A DNA stretch of 40,482 nt from Magnetovibrio sp. (GTDB lineage: Bacteria > Pseudomonadota > Alphaproteobacteria > Rhodospirillales > Magnetovibrionaceae), in assembly GCA_026196495.1 (NCBI GenBank), contig JAPHSY010000012.1, forward strand, positions 1-40,482. The letters are read 5' to 3'. Shown piece by piece: positions 1 through 8,491 of this stretch. Each line of letters begins with the position of its first letter. Within the stretch, counting starts at the first letter, position 1. The notes under the pieces were generated by a model, which saw only the letters and a list, made by a program, of their open reading frames with translations, did not search any database and was not told the origin of the DNA. Made by a program: the position numbers and the translations under genes.

Positions 1-1
1 G

Positions 2-397
2 GCTTCGGATAAAGAAGCCGCTAAATTAGCTGCCAAGGAAAACAAAGCCGACTTGATTGCAGGTATTGACCTTTCAACCGAAAGCAAAGATGTCACCAAC
101 ATCTTGTTGGATTTGGCTCAACGTGAAACCATGAACCAATCGGCGCGTTTGGCCCAAGAATTGGTTGGTAGTATGCGTGCAGAGGTTAAAATGTTGCGAA
201 ATGCTCACCGTTTTGCGGGCTTTGCCGTGCTGAAAGCACCGGATATGCCGTCTGTGTTGATTGAAATGGGCTTCCTGTCCAATCGTCAGGATGAACGCAA
301 TCTTTTGAGCAAAAAATATCGTTCCAAGATGGCTTCAGCTCTTGTGCGTGGCATTGATAACCATTTTACGGGCACCCAAGAAGCGCGTGCTCGCTGA
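2..397 (+). CDS. amiC: N-acetylmuramoyl-L-alanine amidase, C-terminal part (partial)
   Basis: This is the last 131 residues of a gene that begins before the window; the frame is open from base 2. It matches the end of the Amidase_3 catalytic domain, a zinc enzyme that cuts the bond between muramic acid and the peptide stem and acts in the periplasm during daughter-cell separation. Visible marks are the stretch around NQSARLAQELV and the motif VLIEMGFLSN, whose Glu (codon 263-265) is the conserved catalytic acid of the family. The zinc-binding residues and any AMIN domain lie upstream and cannot be seen. The next gene, mrcA, starts 116 bases on, and amiC-mrcA pairing is common in alphaproteobacteria. 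The family is clear; the choice of amiC rather than another Amidase_3 paralogue is inferred from this context. Confidence 0.88.
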   Translation, partial: ASDKEAAKLAAKENKADLIAGIDLSTESKDVTNILLDLAQRETMNQSARLAQELVGSMRAEVKMLRNAHRFAGFAVLKAPDMPSVLIEMGFLSNRQDERNLLSKKYRSKMASALVRGIDNHFTGTQEARAR

Positions 398-513
398 CCT
401 TATTTAACAAATCCAGCCTTTAAGCTTGCCCAAAAGCCCCGAAAACCGTCATATGGGGGACATATTTTGTGAGTATTGAGTGCCTAACTTGAACTGCGTT
501 ACCCTGTGAGTAC

Positions 514-2970
514 ATGAAGCGTTTATTAAAAATCTTCCTGATTTTGTTCGGTCTGATCCTGTTCGGCGGCTTTGCGGCAGCGGGGGCGGGGATTTATGTG
601 TTTTGGCATTTCGGTCAGGGCCTGCCCGATTATAAACAGTTGGCGCACTATGAACCGCCGGTGATGACCCGCGTGCACGCCGGTGATGGACGCTTGTTGG
701 CGGAATACGCCACCGAAAAACGCGTGTTTGTACCAATCCGCGCGATGCCGCGCCGATTGATTCATGCGGTGTTGGCTGCGGAAGACAAACATTTTTATCA
801 GCATCCGGGAATTGACCCCCTCGGTTTGACCCGTGCGGTCCTCACCAACATCAAGAACTATGGCTCTGGCCGTCGTCCGGTTGGTGCCAGTACCATCACC
901 CAGCAGGTGGCAAAGAATTTTCTTCTTACCAATGAAGTTTCGTATGAGCGCAAAATCAAAGAAGCCATCTTGGCCTTTCGCATTGAGCGGGCATTTACCA
1001 AAGACCGCATCTTAGAGCTTTACTTGAACGAAGTGTTCTTGGGTCGCGGTTATGGTGTGGCGGCGGCGGCGTTGAACTATTTCAATAAGTCACTGGATGA
1101 ACTGAGCATTGCTGAAGTCGCATATATAGCCGCGCTGTTAAAAGCACCTGCCAACTATCACCCGGTGCGCAAACACGATGCCGCGATCATCCGGCGCAAT
1201 TGGGTCATTGGGCGTATGACGGAAGATGGCTACATCACGGCGGCCGAGGCACGTCGCGCCAAGGAACAACCGCTGACGGTGGAAAGTCGCTCCGACACAG
1301 AATTTTTCACCGCCCCCTATTTTGCTGAAGAAGTCCGTCGCGAACTTTACGACAAGTATGGTGAAGACGGGCTGTACACTGGGGGGTTGAGCGTTCACAC
1401 CACCTTGGACCCACGTCTACAAGAAATTGCCGAACGTACCCTTCGTGATGGTTTGATCACCTATGATCGTCGTCACGGCTGGCGTGGTCCCATCACGCGC
1501 ATCGAAGGCGATGTTGATGTCGTCCCCAAACTCAATGCCCTGAAAAAGCCCAAAGGCTTAGGCGATTGGGAATTGGCCGTGGTGACCAAGCTTTCAGACA
1601 CTCATGCGACCATCATCATTCAACAAACAGGTCCTGCCACTATCCCCATGCGTGAAATGAAATGGGCGCGCAAATGGTTGAAGGGTGAGTATCTGGATAA
1701 AGTGGTGCACAAGCCATCGGACGTTTTGGTGGTGGGGGATGTCATTGCAGTCGAACCCGTGAAGACTTACACCGAGGGCAATGGCAAAGAGGCTGAAACC
1801 GTCGCTTACCCGGTGGGGACCTATGGCCTGCGCCAAATTCCGGAAATTCAGGGTTCCATCGTGGCGCTTGATCCGCACACGGGGCGGGTGTTGGCGATGT
1901 CGGGCGGCTTTGATTACAATATGTCTGAATTCAACCGTGCGACCCAGGCCAAGCGCCAACCGGGTTCGGCCTTCAAACCGTTTGTATATCTGGCGGCGTT
2001 GGACAACGGCTTTACGCCATCGACGTTGATCTTGGATGCGCCGTTCGTGATTGATCAAGGCCCGGGCTTGCCCAAATGGCGCCCGGCCAACTACACCAAG
2101 AAATTCTATGGCCCTTCGACCATGCGTTTGGGGATTGAAAAATCTCGAAACCTCATGACTGTGCGCTTGGCGCAAACCGTGGGTATGGACAAGGTTTCCG
2201 AATACGCCGAACGCTTTGGCATCATCAAGGGATTGCCCGAACAGCTTTCCATGGCCTTGGGTGCGGGTGAAACCACATTGCTGGATTTGACGTCTGCTTA
2301 TGCCATGCTGGTCAATGGCGGCAAACGCTTGGTGCCGACCTTTGTCGATCGTATCCAAGACCGCAACGGCCACATCGTCTATCGCCATGACAATCGTGAC
2401 TGCAAAGGTTGTGAGGCGGTGTCTTGGACTGGACAAGAGGTTCCGGAAATTCCAGATCAACGCCCGTTAGTCACCAATCCGGCCAGTGCGTATCAAATGG
2501 TGTCCATGTTGGAAGGCACCGTGCAGCGTGGCACCGGACGCCGTGTTAAAGCTGTCGGCAAACCCTTGGGTGGTAAAACCGGCACCACCAACGATGCCTT
2601 GGATGCATGGTTTATTGGTTTCTCTCCCGACTTGGCAGTGGGTGTGTTTATCGGCTTTGATGAGCCGCGCTCATTGGGTCCTCGCGAACAAGGTGCGTCT
2701 GTCGCCTCACCGATCTTCCGCGATTTCATGAAGGGCGCGTTGGAAAACCAACCGCCCATCCCATTCCGTATTCCACCGGGTATCCATATGGTGCGCGTTG
2801 ATGCCACCTCAGGCCTGCCGAGCCGTGGCTCCAAAGGCATCATCTTGGAAGCTTTCAAGCCCGGTACCGTGCCACGTGATAACGCCCAAGTTGTTGGTGG
2901 TGTGGGTACGCCGGGGAGCCAGAGTGTGAACGGCGAAGCGCCGGCTGCTGGGACGGGTGGGTTGTATTAA
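514..2970 (+). CDS. mrcA: Penicillin-binding protein 1A, bifunctional transglycosylase/transpeptidase
   Basis: This 818-residue inner-membrane enzyme polymerises lipid II into glycan strands and cross-links the peptides. A single membrane anchor occupies about residues 5-32. The GT51 transglycosylase domain follows, with catalytic Glu90 in the EDKHFYQHPGID motif and the GASTITQQVAKN motif near 124-134. The transpeptidase carries S485-x-x-K488 (PGSAFKPF), S544-R-N546 and K688-T-G690, the three canonical penicillin-binding motifs, and an insert of about 100 residues between the domains is usual for PBP1A. The ATG at 514 gives the short cytoplasmic basic start MKRLLK, although the ribosome site is weak. 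It sits between amiC and, after a two-gene insertion, prfB. All key residues are present. Confidence 0.97.
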   Translation: MKRLLKIFLILFGLILFGGFAAAGAGIYVFWHFGQGLPDYKQLAHYEPPVMTRVHAGDGRLLAEYATEKRVFVPIRAMPRRLIHAVLAAEDKHFYQHPGIDPLGLTRAVLTNIKNYGSGRRPVGASTITQQVAKNFLLTNEVSYERKIKEAILAFRIERAFTKDRILELYLNEVFLGRGYGVAAAALNYFNKSLDELSIAEVAYIAALLKAPANYHPVRKHDAAIIRRNWVIGRMTEDGYITAAEARRAKEQPLTVESRSDTEFFTAPYFAEEVRRELYDKYGEDGLYTGGLSVHTTLDPRLQEIAERTLRDGLITYDRRHGWRGPITRIEGDVDVVPKLNALKKPKGLGDWELAVVTKLSDTHATIIIQQTGPATIPMREMKWARKWLKGEYLDKVVHKPSDVLVVGDVIAVEPVKTYTEGNGKEAETVAYPVGTYGLRQIPEIQGSIVALDPHTGRVLAMSGGFDYNMSEFNRATQAKRQPGSAFKPFVYLAALDNGFTPSTLILDAPFVIDQGPGLPKWRPANYTKKFYGPSTMRLGIEKSRNLMTVRLAQTVGMDKVSEYAERFGIIKGLPEQLSMALGAGETTLLDLTSAYAMLVNGGKRLVPTFVDRIQDRNGHIVYRHDNRDCKGCEAVSWTGQEVPEIPDQRPLVTNPASAYQMVSMLEGTVQRGTGRRVKAVGKPLGGKTGTTNDALDAWFIGFSPDLAVGVFIGFDEPRSLGPREQGASVASPIFRDFMKGALENQPPIPFRIPPGIHMVRVDATSGLPSRGSKGIILEAFKPGTVPRDNAQVVGGVGTPGSQSVNGEAPAAGTGGLY

Positions 2971-3131
2971 TCTACCTTGTCGCTGGTTTTCATTTTCTCT
3001 CAAAATTTGCAAATCCTGAAACGTATCACCATTGCCTGTTGTGCGTAATATTTGTCGTTGTTTAATGAGCGCCCTTTTTGCGCTATTATGACGCGCAAAA
3101 ATAACCATTGGTTGCTTTGTTGGGAGGTCAA

Positions 3132-3740
3132 ATGAAACGTTATTATCAGATAATTTTAATGTTTTTTGTTATCACGCCGCTGATGGCAGGGTGTCTCACT
3201 GTTCGTTTTGTCGAGCCTTATGATGCTGTTTTGGATGAGGGTTTAACTTCATTACAAGGTAATACGGCAGCCTTTGTTGCAAGAATGGGTGCTGTTCAAT
3301 CAAAGCCAGAAGGCCAATTCAATAGCGTTGAAGTGCAGGAGTTCTATGCACGCAATGAGGCGATTATTGCTGGTTTTGTGGAGCGTGCAAAAATTCTAGA
3401 TACTGATAAATCGTGTTTGCCAGCGAACTTTGTTGGTGATGGAATCAAAAAGCTTGCGGACAATACAGCAGAACTCCTGACAGATCTGAACATGCCATAT
3501 GGTGATGTCGAAGGTGTGGCAAAAACAATTCAATCGTTTGGTGACGGTTCTGATGAAATATCCGTCGGCAATTGCACAGTTGTGATTCTTAAAGTGGTTC
3601 AAGCCAATTATTCAATTATGAAAACGCTGCATAAAAAGAAGGGTAAGCTTTCTCCCGTCTTTGGCCAAATCGTTGGGGGGATTGTTGGGGATTCTATCCG
3701 CATTGCAATAAAAAATGAACTCACCAAGAAGAACCGCTAA
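3132..3740 (+). CDS. Predicted lipoprotein of unknown function
   Basis: The product is 202 residues with a clear type II signal sequence: basic MKRYYQ, a hydrophobic core, and lipobox LMAGC with Cys21 as the lipidated residue. A GGGAGG ribosome site (3122-3127) supports the ATG at 3132 rather than the upstream in-frame start at 3108, which would put extra residues before the signal. The mature part is mixed helical, has two further Cys residues, and ends in a basic stretch (KNELTKKNR). I recognise no known domain. The gene is more AT-rich than mrcA or prfB and lies 24 bases before another unknown gene, so the two probably form one transcript inserted into the core amiC-mrcA-prfB order. An envelope location is well supported; the function is unknown. 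Confidence 0.8.
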   Translation: MKRYYQIILMFFVITPLMAGCLTVRFVEPYDAVLDEGLTSLQGNTAAFVARMGAVQSKPEGQFNSVEVQEFYARNEAIIAGFVERAKILDTDKSCLPANFVGDGIKKLADNTAELLTDLNMPYGDVEGVAKTIQSFGDGSDEISVGNCTVVILKVVQANYSIMKTLHKKKGKLSPVFGQIVGGIVGDSIRIAIKNELTKKNR

Positions 3741-3764
3741 TTTCGTTAGAGTAGGAGAATAACG

Positions 3765-4109
3765 ATGTCAGTAAACTTGCAAGCACTTGATACAGGAAAA
3801 CTATTTACGTCCATGTTTTCAGCGGCAGAAGGAGCGGCAAAATCTGGCTGGGTAGATATTAAGTCTTCGGTTCGAATTGAACTGAAAGCTGTAGCCACCC
3901 GTATCAGAGAAATTGGCAAGGCTGTTAAAACGGGTGAGGCGGATGCGTCTGATGCCAAGCTATTGATGAAGATGGTCAAAAATAATGTCATCGCAGCTTT
4001 AGCGATGGTGACCAATATTGTTTTGGTTACTGCAGAGAAGATCGTGAATGCTGCACTCAAAGCCATTAAGCAAGTCGTTAACACGGCAATTGGATTTCCA
4101 ATAATGTAA
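3765..4109 (+). CDS. Small amphipathic helical protein, unknown
   Basis: The product is 114 residues, preceded by an AGGAG ribosome site ending about 7 bases before the ATG. It has no signal peptide. The first half is Ala/Lys/Glu-rich helix. The second half (about residues 68-112) is a run of hydrophobic and Lys residues, including VIAALAMVTNIVLVTAEKIV and the following AALKAIKQVV, which could be a membrane-associated or strongly amphipathic helix pair. I recognise no family. It lies just downstream of the lipoprotein gene and just before a strong terminator, so the two genes likely form a self-contained bicistron. Coding is supported by the ribosome site, length and context rather than by homology. 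Confidence 0.68.
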   Translation: MSVNLQALDTGKLFTSMFSAAEGAAKSGWVDIKSSVRIELKAVATRIREIGKAVKTGEADASDAKLLMKMVKNNVIAALAMVTNIVLVTAEKIVNAALKAIKQVVNTAIGFPIM

Positions 4110-4132
4110 ACTCATAGTGTTAAACAGCATAT

Positions 4133-4179
4133 GGAACACAGTGTGGCTTCAATATTGGCTAAGCTGTGTTCCTTTTTTT
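4133..4179 (+). terminator. Rho-independent terminator after the lipoprotein bicistron
   Basis: The arm GGAACACAG (4133-4141) pairs perfectly with CTGTGTTCC (4164-4172), and a run of seven T residues follows (4173-4179). The 22-base loop can extend the stem through GCTT/AAGC pairing. It closes the unknown two-gene unit and insulates prfB. Confidence 0.85.
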
Positions 4180-4232
4180 ATGTTTTGTCGTGATTTTTGC
4201 TATGTATGGAGCTCTGCTCTTGTCCCATGTGC

Positions 4233-4262
4233 TTGTTCCCGTTAAAAAGCAGTTCTTACAAT
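4233..4262 (+). promoter_or_regulatory. Candidate sigma-70 promoter of prfB
   Basis: TTGTTC (4233-4238) and TACAAT (4257-4262) are separated by 18 bases. The site lies just after the upstream terminator and about 25 bases before the prfB ATG, so transcription would start near 4269. The assignment rests on sequence match alone. Confidence 0.5.
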
Positions 4263-4287
4263 GTAATGAAACAAGGACAGCCGCACC

Positions 4288-5416
4288 ATGCGCGCAGAGA
4301 TTGAAGCTGTTACTCAAGACCTCAAACAGTCAGTGGAACTGTTGAGGAGGCATCTTTGACTACGACCAAGCCAAACTTCGCCTGGAAGAACTGAACGCGC
4401 TTGCGGAAGATCCGGACCTTTGGAATGACGCTTCAAAAGCCCAAAAGCTGATGAAAGAGCGCACCAAACTGGACGGTTTGATTAAAGAAATCGACGGTCT
4501 TCAGGCCGATCTGGAAGACAACATCGAACTCATCGAAATGGGTGAGATTGAAGACGATGAAGACATTATCAACGAAGCTGAAGCGGCATTGCTAGACGCC
4601 AAGGCTCGCGCAGGTAAGGCAGAACTGCAAACCTTGTTGTCCGGTGAAGCTGATGCCAACAATTGCTATTTCGAAGTTCACGCCGGGGCTGGCGGCACTG
4701 AGGCCCAAGATTGGGCCGAAATGCTGACACGCATGTATGTGCGCTGGGCTGAACAGCACGGTTACAAAACCGAATGGCTGGAAGAAAGTGCAGGTGAGGA
4801 AGCAGGTATCAAATCCTGCACCATTAAAATCAGTGGTGAAAATGCCTATGGTTGGATGAAGACGGAATCCGGTGTGCATCGCTTGGTGCGCATTTCGCCG
4901 TACGATTCATCTGCACGTCGCCACACCAGCTTTACCTCGGTCTGGGTGTATCCCGAAATCGACGATGATATCGAAGTCGAGTACGAAGACAAAGATTTGC
5001 GCATCGATACCTACCGGGCATCCGGTGCGGGTGGTCAGCATGTTAACAAAACCGATTCCGCTATTCGTATCACCCACTTGCCGACAGGTATTGTGGTGCA
5101 GTGTCAAAACGATCGCTCACAGCACAAAAACCGTGCGGCTGCGTTTAAGATGTTGAACGCGCGTTTGTACGAAGAAGAATTGCGCAAGCGTGAAGAAGCA
5201 TCCCAAGCCGAACACGATGCCAAAACCGATATCGGTTGGGGCCATCAAATTCGGTCTTACGTGTTACAGCCCTATCAAATGGTCAAGGACCTGCGCACAG
5301 GCGTGGAAACGTCCAACACGGGTGCGGTTTTGGACGGCGATCTAGATCAGTTCATGGAAGCCGCATTGGCGCATCGCGTCAAAGGTGGCGGCGGTGCTGT
5401 GGAAGATATTGACTAA
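4288..5416 (+). CDS. prfB: Peptide chain release factor 2, with programmed +1 frameshift
   Basis: RF2 recognises UGA and UAA stop codons and triggers peptide release. The true start is the ATG at 4288 (ribosome site AAGGA at 4274-4277 region). Frame 0 runs 23 codons to CTT TGA (4354-4359), and reading then continues in the +1 frame from GAC at 4358 to the stop at 5416, giving 375 residues, the normal RF2 length. An internal Shine-Dalgarno-like AGGAGG (4345-4350) sits three bases before the CTT shift codon, exactly as in the classical autoregulated prfB. Domain marks are the GGQ motif in [15 protein letters not shown] and the stop-codon recognition loop [15 protein letters not shown], where SPY replaces the SPF of E. 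coli. A call starting at 4451 would miss the first quarter of domain 1. Confidence 0.96.
4345..4360 (+). promoter_or_regulatory. Programmed ribosomal frameshift site of prfB
   Basis: The site consists of AGGAGG, the spacer CAT, then CTT TGA C. Slow recognition of the in-frame UGA when RF2 is scarce lets the ribosome slip from CUU to UUU, helped by pairing of AGGAGG with 16S rRNA, so RF2 controls its own level. All three elements are present with standard spacing. Confidence 0.95.
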
Positions 5417-5454
5417 ATTTCGTTTAAGTGTTTGAGAAACGCTGAGGGGGAAAC

Positions 5455-6015
5455 GTGCGCATTCTGCTTACACTGTTTGCCGTTTTGGGCATGACCGCAC
5501 CTGCACTGGCGCAAGAAGCGGGGCTGGAAGGTCCCGGTGTCTATCGCTGGAAAGGAGATGGCTTGCGCATCGAAACCCAGGCCCTGGTGCACGATCAGGT
5601 GCGTGGTTTTTTCACCGGGCGTGGCTTTGGTGATGCGGGCTTGGATGTACTGGTCAACGAAGGCTGCTTTTTCCGTTCGTCCATCGGCAACGAAGCCACC
5701 AATCCCAAAGCACCCCACATCACGATCAATCAAAGCGAATGGCGTATCTTTGTTGACGGGGAAGAGCGCAAATTGCGTACCCGCGCTGATTGGCTGCCTG
5801 TATGGGACCGTTTGGGTGTTGATGTTGAGCAGCGCGTGGCGTTTAAGTGGGCCCTGTTTCCAACTACTCAAGAATTCGCCCCCAATGATTACAATTGGGG
5901 CATGATCACATACGGTTTGGCACCGGGAACCCGGTTTGATCTGGAACTCGTCTGGCACCAAGGTGGTGAAAAACGCACCATGCGTTTTGAAGGTATGGAG
6001 TGTGCAAAACAATGA
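5455..6015 (+). CDS. Secreted protein of unknown function, TlpA-linked
   Basis: This 186-residue protein starts at GTG 5455 behind a strong GAGGGGG ribosome site. It has a type I signal peptide (MRILLTLFAVLGMTAPALA, cleavage near residue 19-20). The mature part is rich in beta-type segments and aromatic residues and has two Cys residues, one in NEGCFF and one in the C-terminal GMEC, which could form a disulfide. I recognise no named domain. Its stop overlaps the start of the next gene (ATGA at 6012-6015), so it should be translationally coupled to a periplasmic thioredoxin. The two-Cys mature protein makes it a plausible client of that thioredoxin, but this is inference from the context only. 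Confidence 0.8.
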   Translation: MRILLTLFAVLGMTAPALAQEAGLEGPGVYRWKGDGLRIETQALVHDQVRGFFTGRGFGDAGLDVLVNEGCFFRSSIGNEATNPKAPHITINQSEWRIFVDGEERKLRTRADWLPVWDRLGVDVEQRVAFKWALFPTTQEFAPNDYNWGMITYGLAPGTRFDLELVWHQGGEKRTMRFEGMECAKQ

Positions 6016-6530
6016 ACAATCTGATCACATCAGTCCGCGTAGCTGTTGCTGCATTTATGATGTTGGGGGCAATAGCGGCACAGGCCGATGAATTGTTGAA
6101 CCCCATGGACGGCAAACCCATGGCGCCAGAATTTACGCTTGTTAATCTGGATGGTGAAAAGCAAAGCCTGGCGGATTTCAAAGGCAAGGTGGTGATTGTG
6201 AATTTTTGGGCCACCTGGTGCCCACCTTGTCGTGCCGAAATGCCATCCATGCAGCGCGCCTGGAATGTCATCAAAGACAAAGGTGTTGTTATGCTGGCGA
6301 TCCATGTGGGCGGCAATGAAGACAAAATTTGGTCGTTTGTCGGTGATTATGAATTGGATTTTACAGTGTTGATTGATGCCGATTCAAAGGTTGCGGACGC
6401 GTGGCCGATGAAAGGGTTGCCTTCTACATTCGTCGTCGATCCCGAAGGTCGCATTGTCTATCGTGCTATTGGCGCGCGCGAATGGGATGATGAAAAAATT
6501 CTCGCATCAATTTATGCCCTCCGAAATTGA
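6012..6530 (+). CDS. TlpA-family periplasmic thioredoxin, copy 1
   Basis: The product is 172 residues with an N-terminal signal or anchor (hydrophobic core near residues 8-25, then AQADELLNP) and a TlpA/ResA-type thioredoxin domain. The active site is FWATWCPPCRAEMPSM. The cis-Pro loop is in GLPSTFVVDPEGRIVYR. Such proteins reduce or form disulfides outside the cytoplasm, for example in cytochrome c or CuA centre maturation. The start at 6012 gives the ATGA overlap with the upstream secreted-protein gene and is preferred to the GTG at 6000. A paralogue follows 86 bases downstream. The specific client is unknown. Confidence 0.9.
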   Translation: MNNLITSVRVAVAAFMMLGAIAAQADELLNPMDGKPMAPEFTLVNLDGEKQSLADFKGKVVIVNFWATWCPPCRAEMPSMQRAWNVIKDKGVVMLAIHVGGNEDKIWSFVGDYELDFTVLIDADSKVADAWPMKGLPSTFVVDPEGRIVYRAIGAREWDDEKILASIYALRN

Positions 6531-6616
6531 TGCCGATTAGAACGTGACGACGACAGGGATCTCACGTACAACAACAATAAGAAGTGTGGGTTGCGCATAA
6601 AATTCGGAGTGGTTGT

Positions 6617-7141
6617 ATGTCTCGTCAAAACATCATAGGCCGGTTTGCGGTTCTTATCTGTGTTTTGATTGCGGTATGTTCGGTGTCTTCAGTTCAGGCT
6701 GAGGGTCTTCGAAAGTATAAGAAACCACCTAAAGCGAGCAATTTCCAACTGACAAGCCTTGACGGCAAACACGTTAAGCTCAGCAGTCTTAAGGGCAAGG
6801 TCGTTGTTGTGAACTTTTGGGCGACATGGTGCCCGCCGTGTCGAGCTGAAATCCCATCCATGATCCGAGCCTGGAAAAAATTGAAAGGGCGGGGTGTTGT
6901 TATGTTGGGGGTGCATGTCGGCGGAAAGAAAAAAGAGATACGCTCATTTGCCCGCAAGTATCGAATTAACTTTCCGGTTCTTATTGATGCCAAGCAAAAA
7001 GTTTTTCGCTCTTGGTCAGGGAAAGCTCTGCCGATGACATATATTGTCAATAAAAAAGGCCGAATTGTTTACGATGCCAAAGGTGATCGGAAATGGGACG
7101 ACCCCGCGATCCTCAAGAAGATTGTGGCCTTAAGCCGTTAA
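6617..7141 (+). CDS. TlpA-family periplasmic thioredoxin, copy 2
   Basis: This 174-residue paralogue of the preceding gene has a signal peptide (hydrophobic residues about 8-28, ending VQAEG) and the same active-site context, FWATWCPPCRAEIPSM. The loop GKALPMTYIVNKKGRIVYD contains the cis-Pro. The mature protein is much more Lys/Arg-rich than copy 1. The ATG at 6617 is chosen because a GGAG ribosome site lies about 8 bases upstream; the in-frame GTG at 6584 would add residues ahead of the signal. The two copies share a W-D-D ending (EWDDEKI/KWDDPAI), which points to tandem duplication followed by divergence, probably with a different redox partner for each. Confidence 0.9.
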   Translation: MSRQNIIGRFAVLICVLIAVCSVSSVQAEGLRKYKKPPKASNFQLTSLDGKHVKLSSLKGKVVVVNFWATWCPPCRAEIPSMIRAWKKLKGRGVVMLGVHVGGKKKEIRSFARKYRINFPVLIDAKQKVFRSWSGKALPMTYIVNKKGRIVYDAKGDRKWDDPAILKKIVALSR

Positions 7142-7194
7142 TAACCCCATCCGCAAATATGCCGTTAGGTACATGTGGATGTTTGAGATTACGG

Positions 7195-7812
7195 TTATTT
7201 TTGACCTGCCAAAAAAGCCCCGGCACCCATCATGATTGAACCGGCCCCACGGTTGAGGCGTTTCATGGCTTGTTCACTTTTGAACCACACACGGGCTTTG
7301 GCTGCAAATATGGCAATCAACATCATGCCAGACATCAAAGCGATGAACGTAAGAATGCTGGCCAGTGCAATATCGCCCAAGCTCAATGCCGAAAGGTCCA
7401 TAAAGCTCGGCAGGAAGGCAATGTAAAACAAAATGACTTTGGGGTTTGATGCTGAAATCAGAAACCCTTGGCCAAAGCTCAGGCCAAAACCCGATTGTTC
7501 ATCTTGTGGACTGTTGGTGGAAAGATCAACTGGAGCTTTCCACATTTTCCAGCCCAGATAAATCAAGTAAGCAGCGCCGATAAACCGAATAACGGTGAAA
7601 ATCTCGCCCCAATGTGTTGCGATTGTGGCTAGCCCGAGGCATGCGGCAATCAGATAGAGAATATCGCTGATGACCATGCCCAACAACAAGGCAAAACAAG
7701 CACGAGCCCCCTTCACCAGTGCCCTTGCCAATAACGCAAAAACACCGGGTCCGGGCGTGATCCCAAACACAAAAACAGCTAAGAAAAAAACAATTGCGCT
7801 TTCGAATGTCAT
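7195..7812 (-). CDS. LysE/RhtB-family amino acid exporter
   Basis: The product is 205 residues with about six predicted membrane helices. The N-terminal signature FGITPGPGVFALLARALVKG is the hallmark of LysE/RhtB exporters, which pump out amino acids or homoserine-like compounds. A short cytosolic loop (KAPVDLSTNSPQDEQSG) precedes FGQGFLISASNPKVILFYIAFLPSF, another conserved block (N-P-K) of the family. It is the last of three minus-strand genes after DUF455 and fliL, 54 bases from fliL. The exact substrate cannot be told from sequence. Confidence 0.93.
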   Translation of the reverse strand: MTFESAIVFFLAVFVFGITPGPGVFALLARALVKGARACFALLLGMVISDILYLIAACLGLATIATHWGEIFTVIRFIGAAYLIYLGWKMWKAPVDLSTNSPQDEQSGFGLSFGQGFLISASNPKVILFYIAFLPSFMDLSALSLGDIALASILTFIALMSGMMLIAIFAAKARVWFKSEQAMKRLNRGAGSIMMGAGAFLAGQK

Positions 7813-7866
7813 ATTGCCTTCGGTGCCATTTTATCCAATGATTGAAGGGTATTCGATGTTGTTCGT

Positions 7867-8421
7867 TTAACGCACTATAATATCTTTATAGAATACCGTG
7901 ATTGCACGTTCGGGTGCAATGATACGGTTCATGATCCTGACCAGATCTTCACGTAGCCGTGCTGTACCTTCTTGGCCGCTGAGGTCACTGGGGGCCACTG
8001 TGCGCAAATGAGATTGCATCAAATCTTTGATTTTGATTTCATTGGCGATAAAGGCTTCTTTTGCGCTTTCGCCTTGAAGTTCAACTTGTAATCCCAAACG
8101 GATGAATGGGCGGGCACGGCCTTGTTCGGGTTTGATGTCCACGACAATCGGTTCAAGCTCATAAAACACCGGTGCGCCCGGCAATATCACAGTGGTTTCG
8201 TGAGGTTTTGGGGTGTGAAAGAGACCGAGAAAATAGCCCCCGACGCCGCCCCCGATGAGCAGTAGCCCGACAACGCCGATAATGATGTATTTGAGCTTAC
8301 CCACCAGTTTAGCTTTGAGGCCAGAGGCTTCGGCAACAATAGCTTCTTCTTCACCATTTTCTACAGCTTCAGTGATTGCTTCTTTGGCTTCGGTCTCTTC
8401 GGCCTTTGCGTCGTTGCTCAT
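7867..8421 (-). CDS. fliL: Flagellar basal-body-associated protein FliL
   Basis: This 184-residue single-pass inner-membrane protein surrounds the stator units and supports motor torque. It has an acidic, Ala/Glu-rich cytoplasmic start, a membrane helix at about residues 46-68, and a periplasmic FliL domain with the typical ELEPIVVDI, FIRLGLQVEL and LREDLVRIMNRII segments and the usual hydrophobic ending (FYKDIIVR). An AAGGGA ribosome site precedes the ATG. There is no flagellar operon around it: DUF455 lies upstream and an amino acid exporter downstream, so this is an orphan copy. A second FliL-like paralogue elsewhere in the genome is possible. Confidence 0.85.
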   Translation of the reverse strand: MSNDAKAEETEAKEAITEAVENGEEEAIVAEASGLKAKLVGKLKYIIIGVVGLLLIGGGVGGYFLGLFHTPKPHETTVILPGAPVFYELEPIVVDIKPEQGRARPFIRLGLQVELQGESAKEAFIANEIKIKDLMQSHLRTVAPSDLSGQEGTARLREDLVRIMNRIIAPERAITVFYKDIIVR

Positions 8422-8491
8422 GGGTGCTGTCCCTTAGGTCTGCACTGTTGGAGTCTGGGCCCTGGATTTCTAGCGTTCTGTGCCTTGGGTT

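Noticed and set aside
1594-2460. 288-codon open frame on the minus strand
   Set aside because: It lies antisense inside the conserved mrcA transpeptidase region; low-complexity His/Arg-rich translation with no recognisable domain.
4288-4359. prfB as a frameshifted pseudogene
   Set aside because: The stop and shift match the conserved programmed frameshift exactly, and the rest of RF2 is intact.
6542-6567. Terminator between the two TlpA genes (ACGTGA/TCACGT)
   Set aside because: Only six pairs around a 14-base loop and no T-run.
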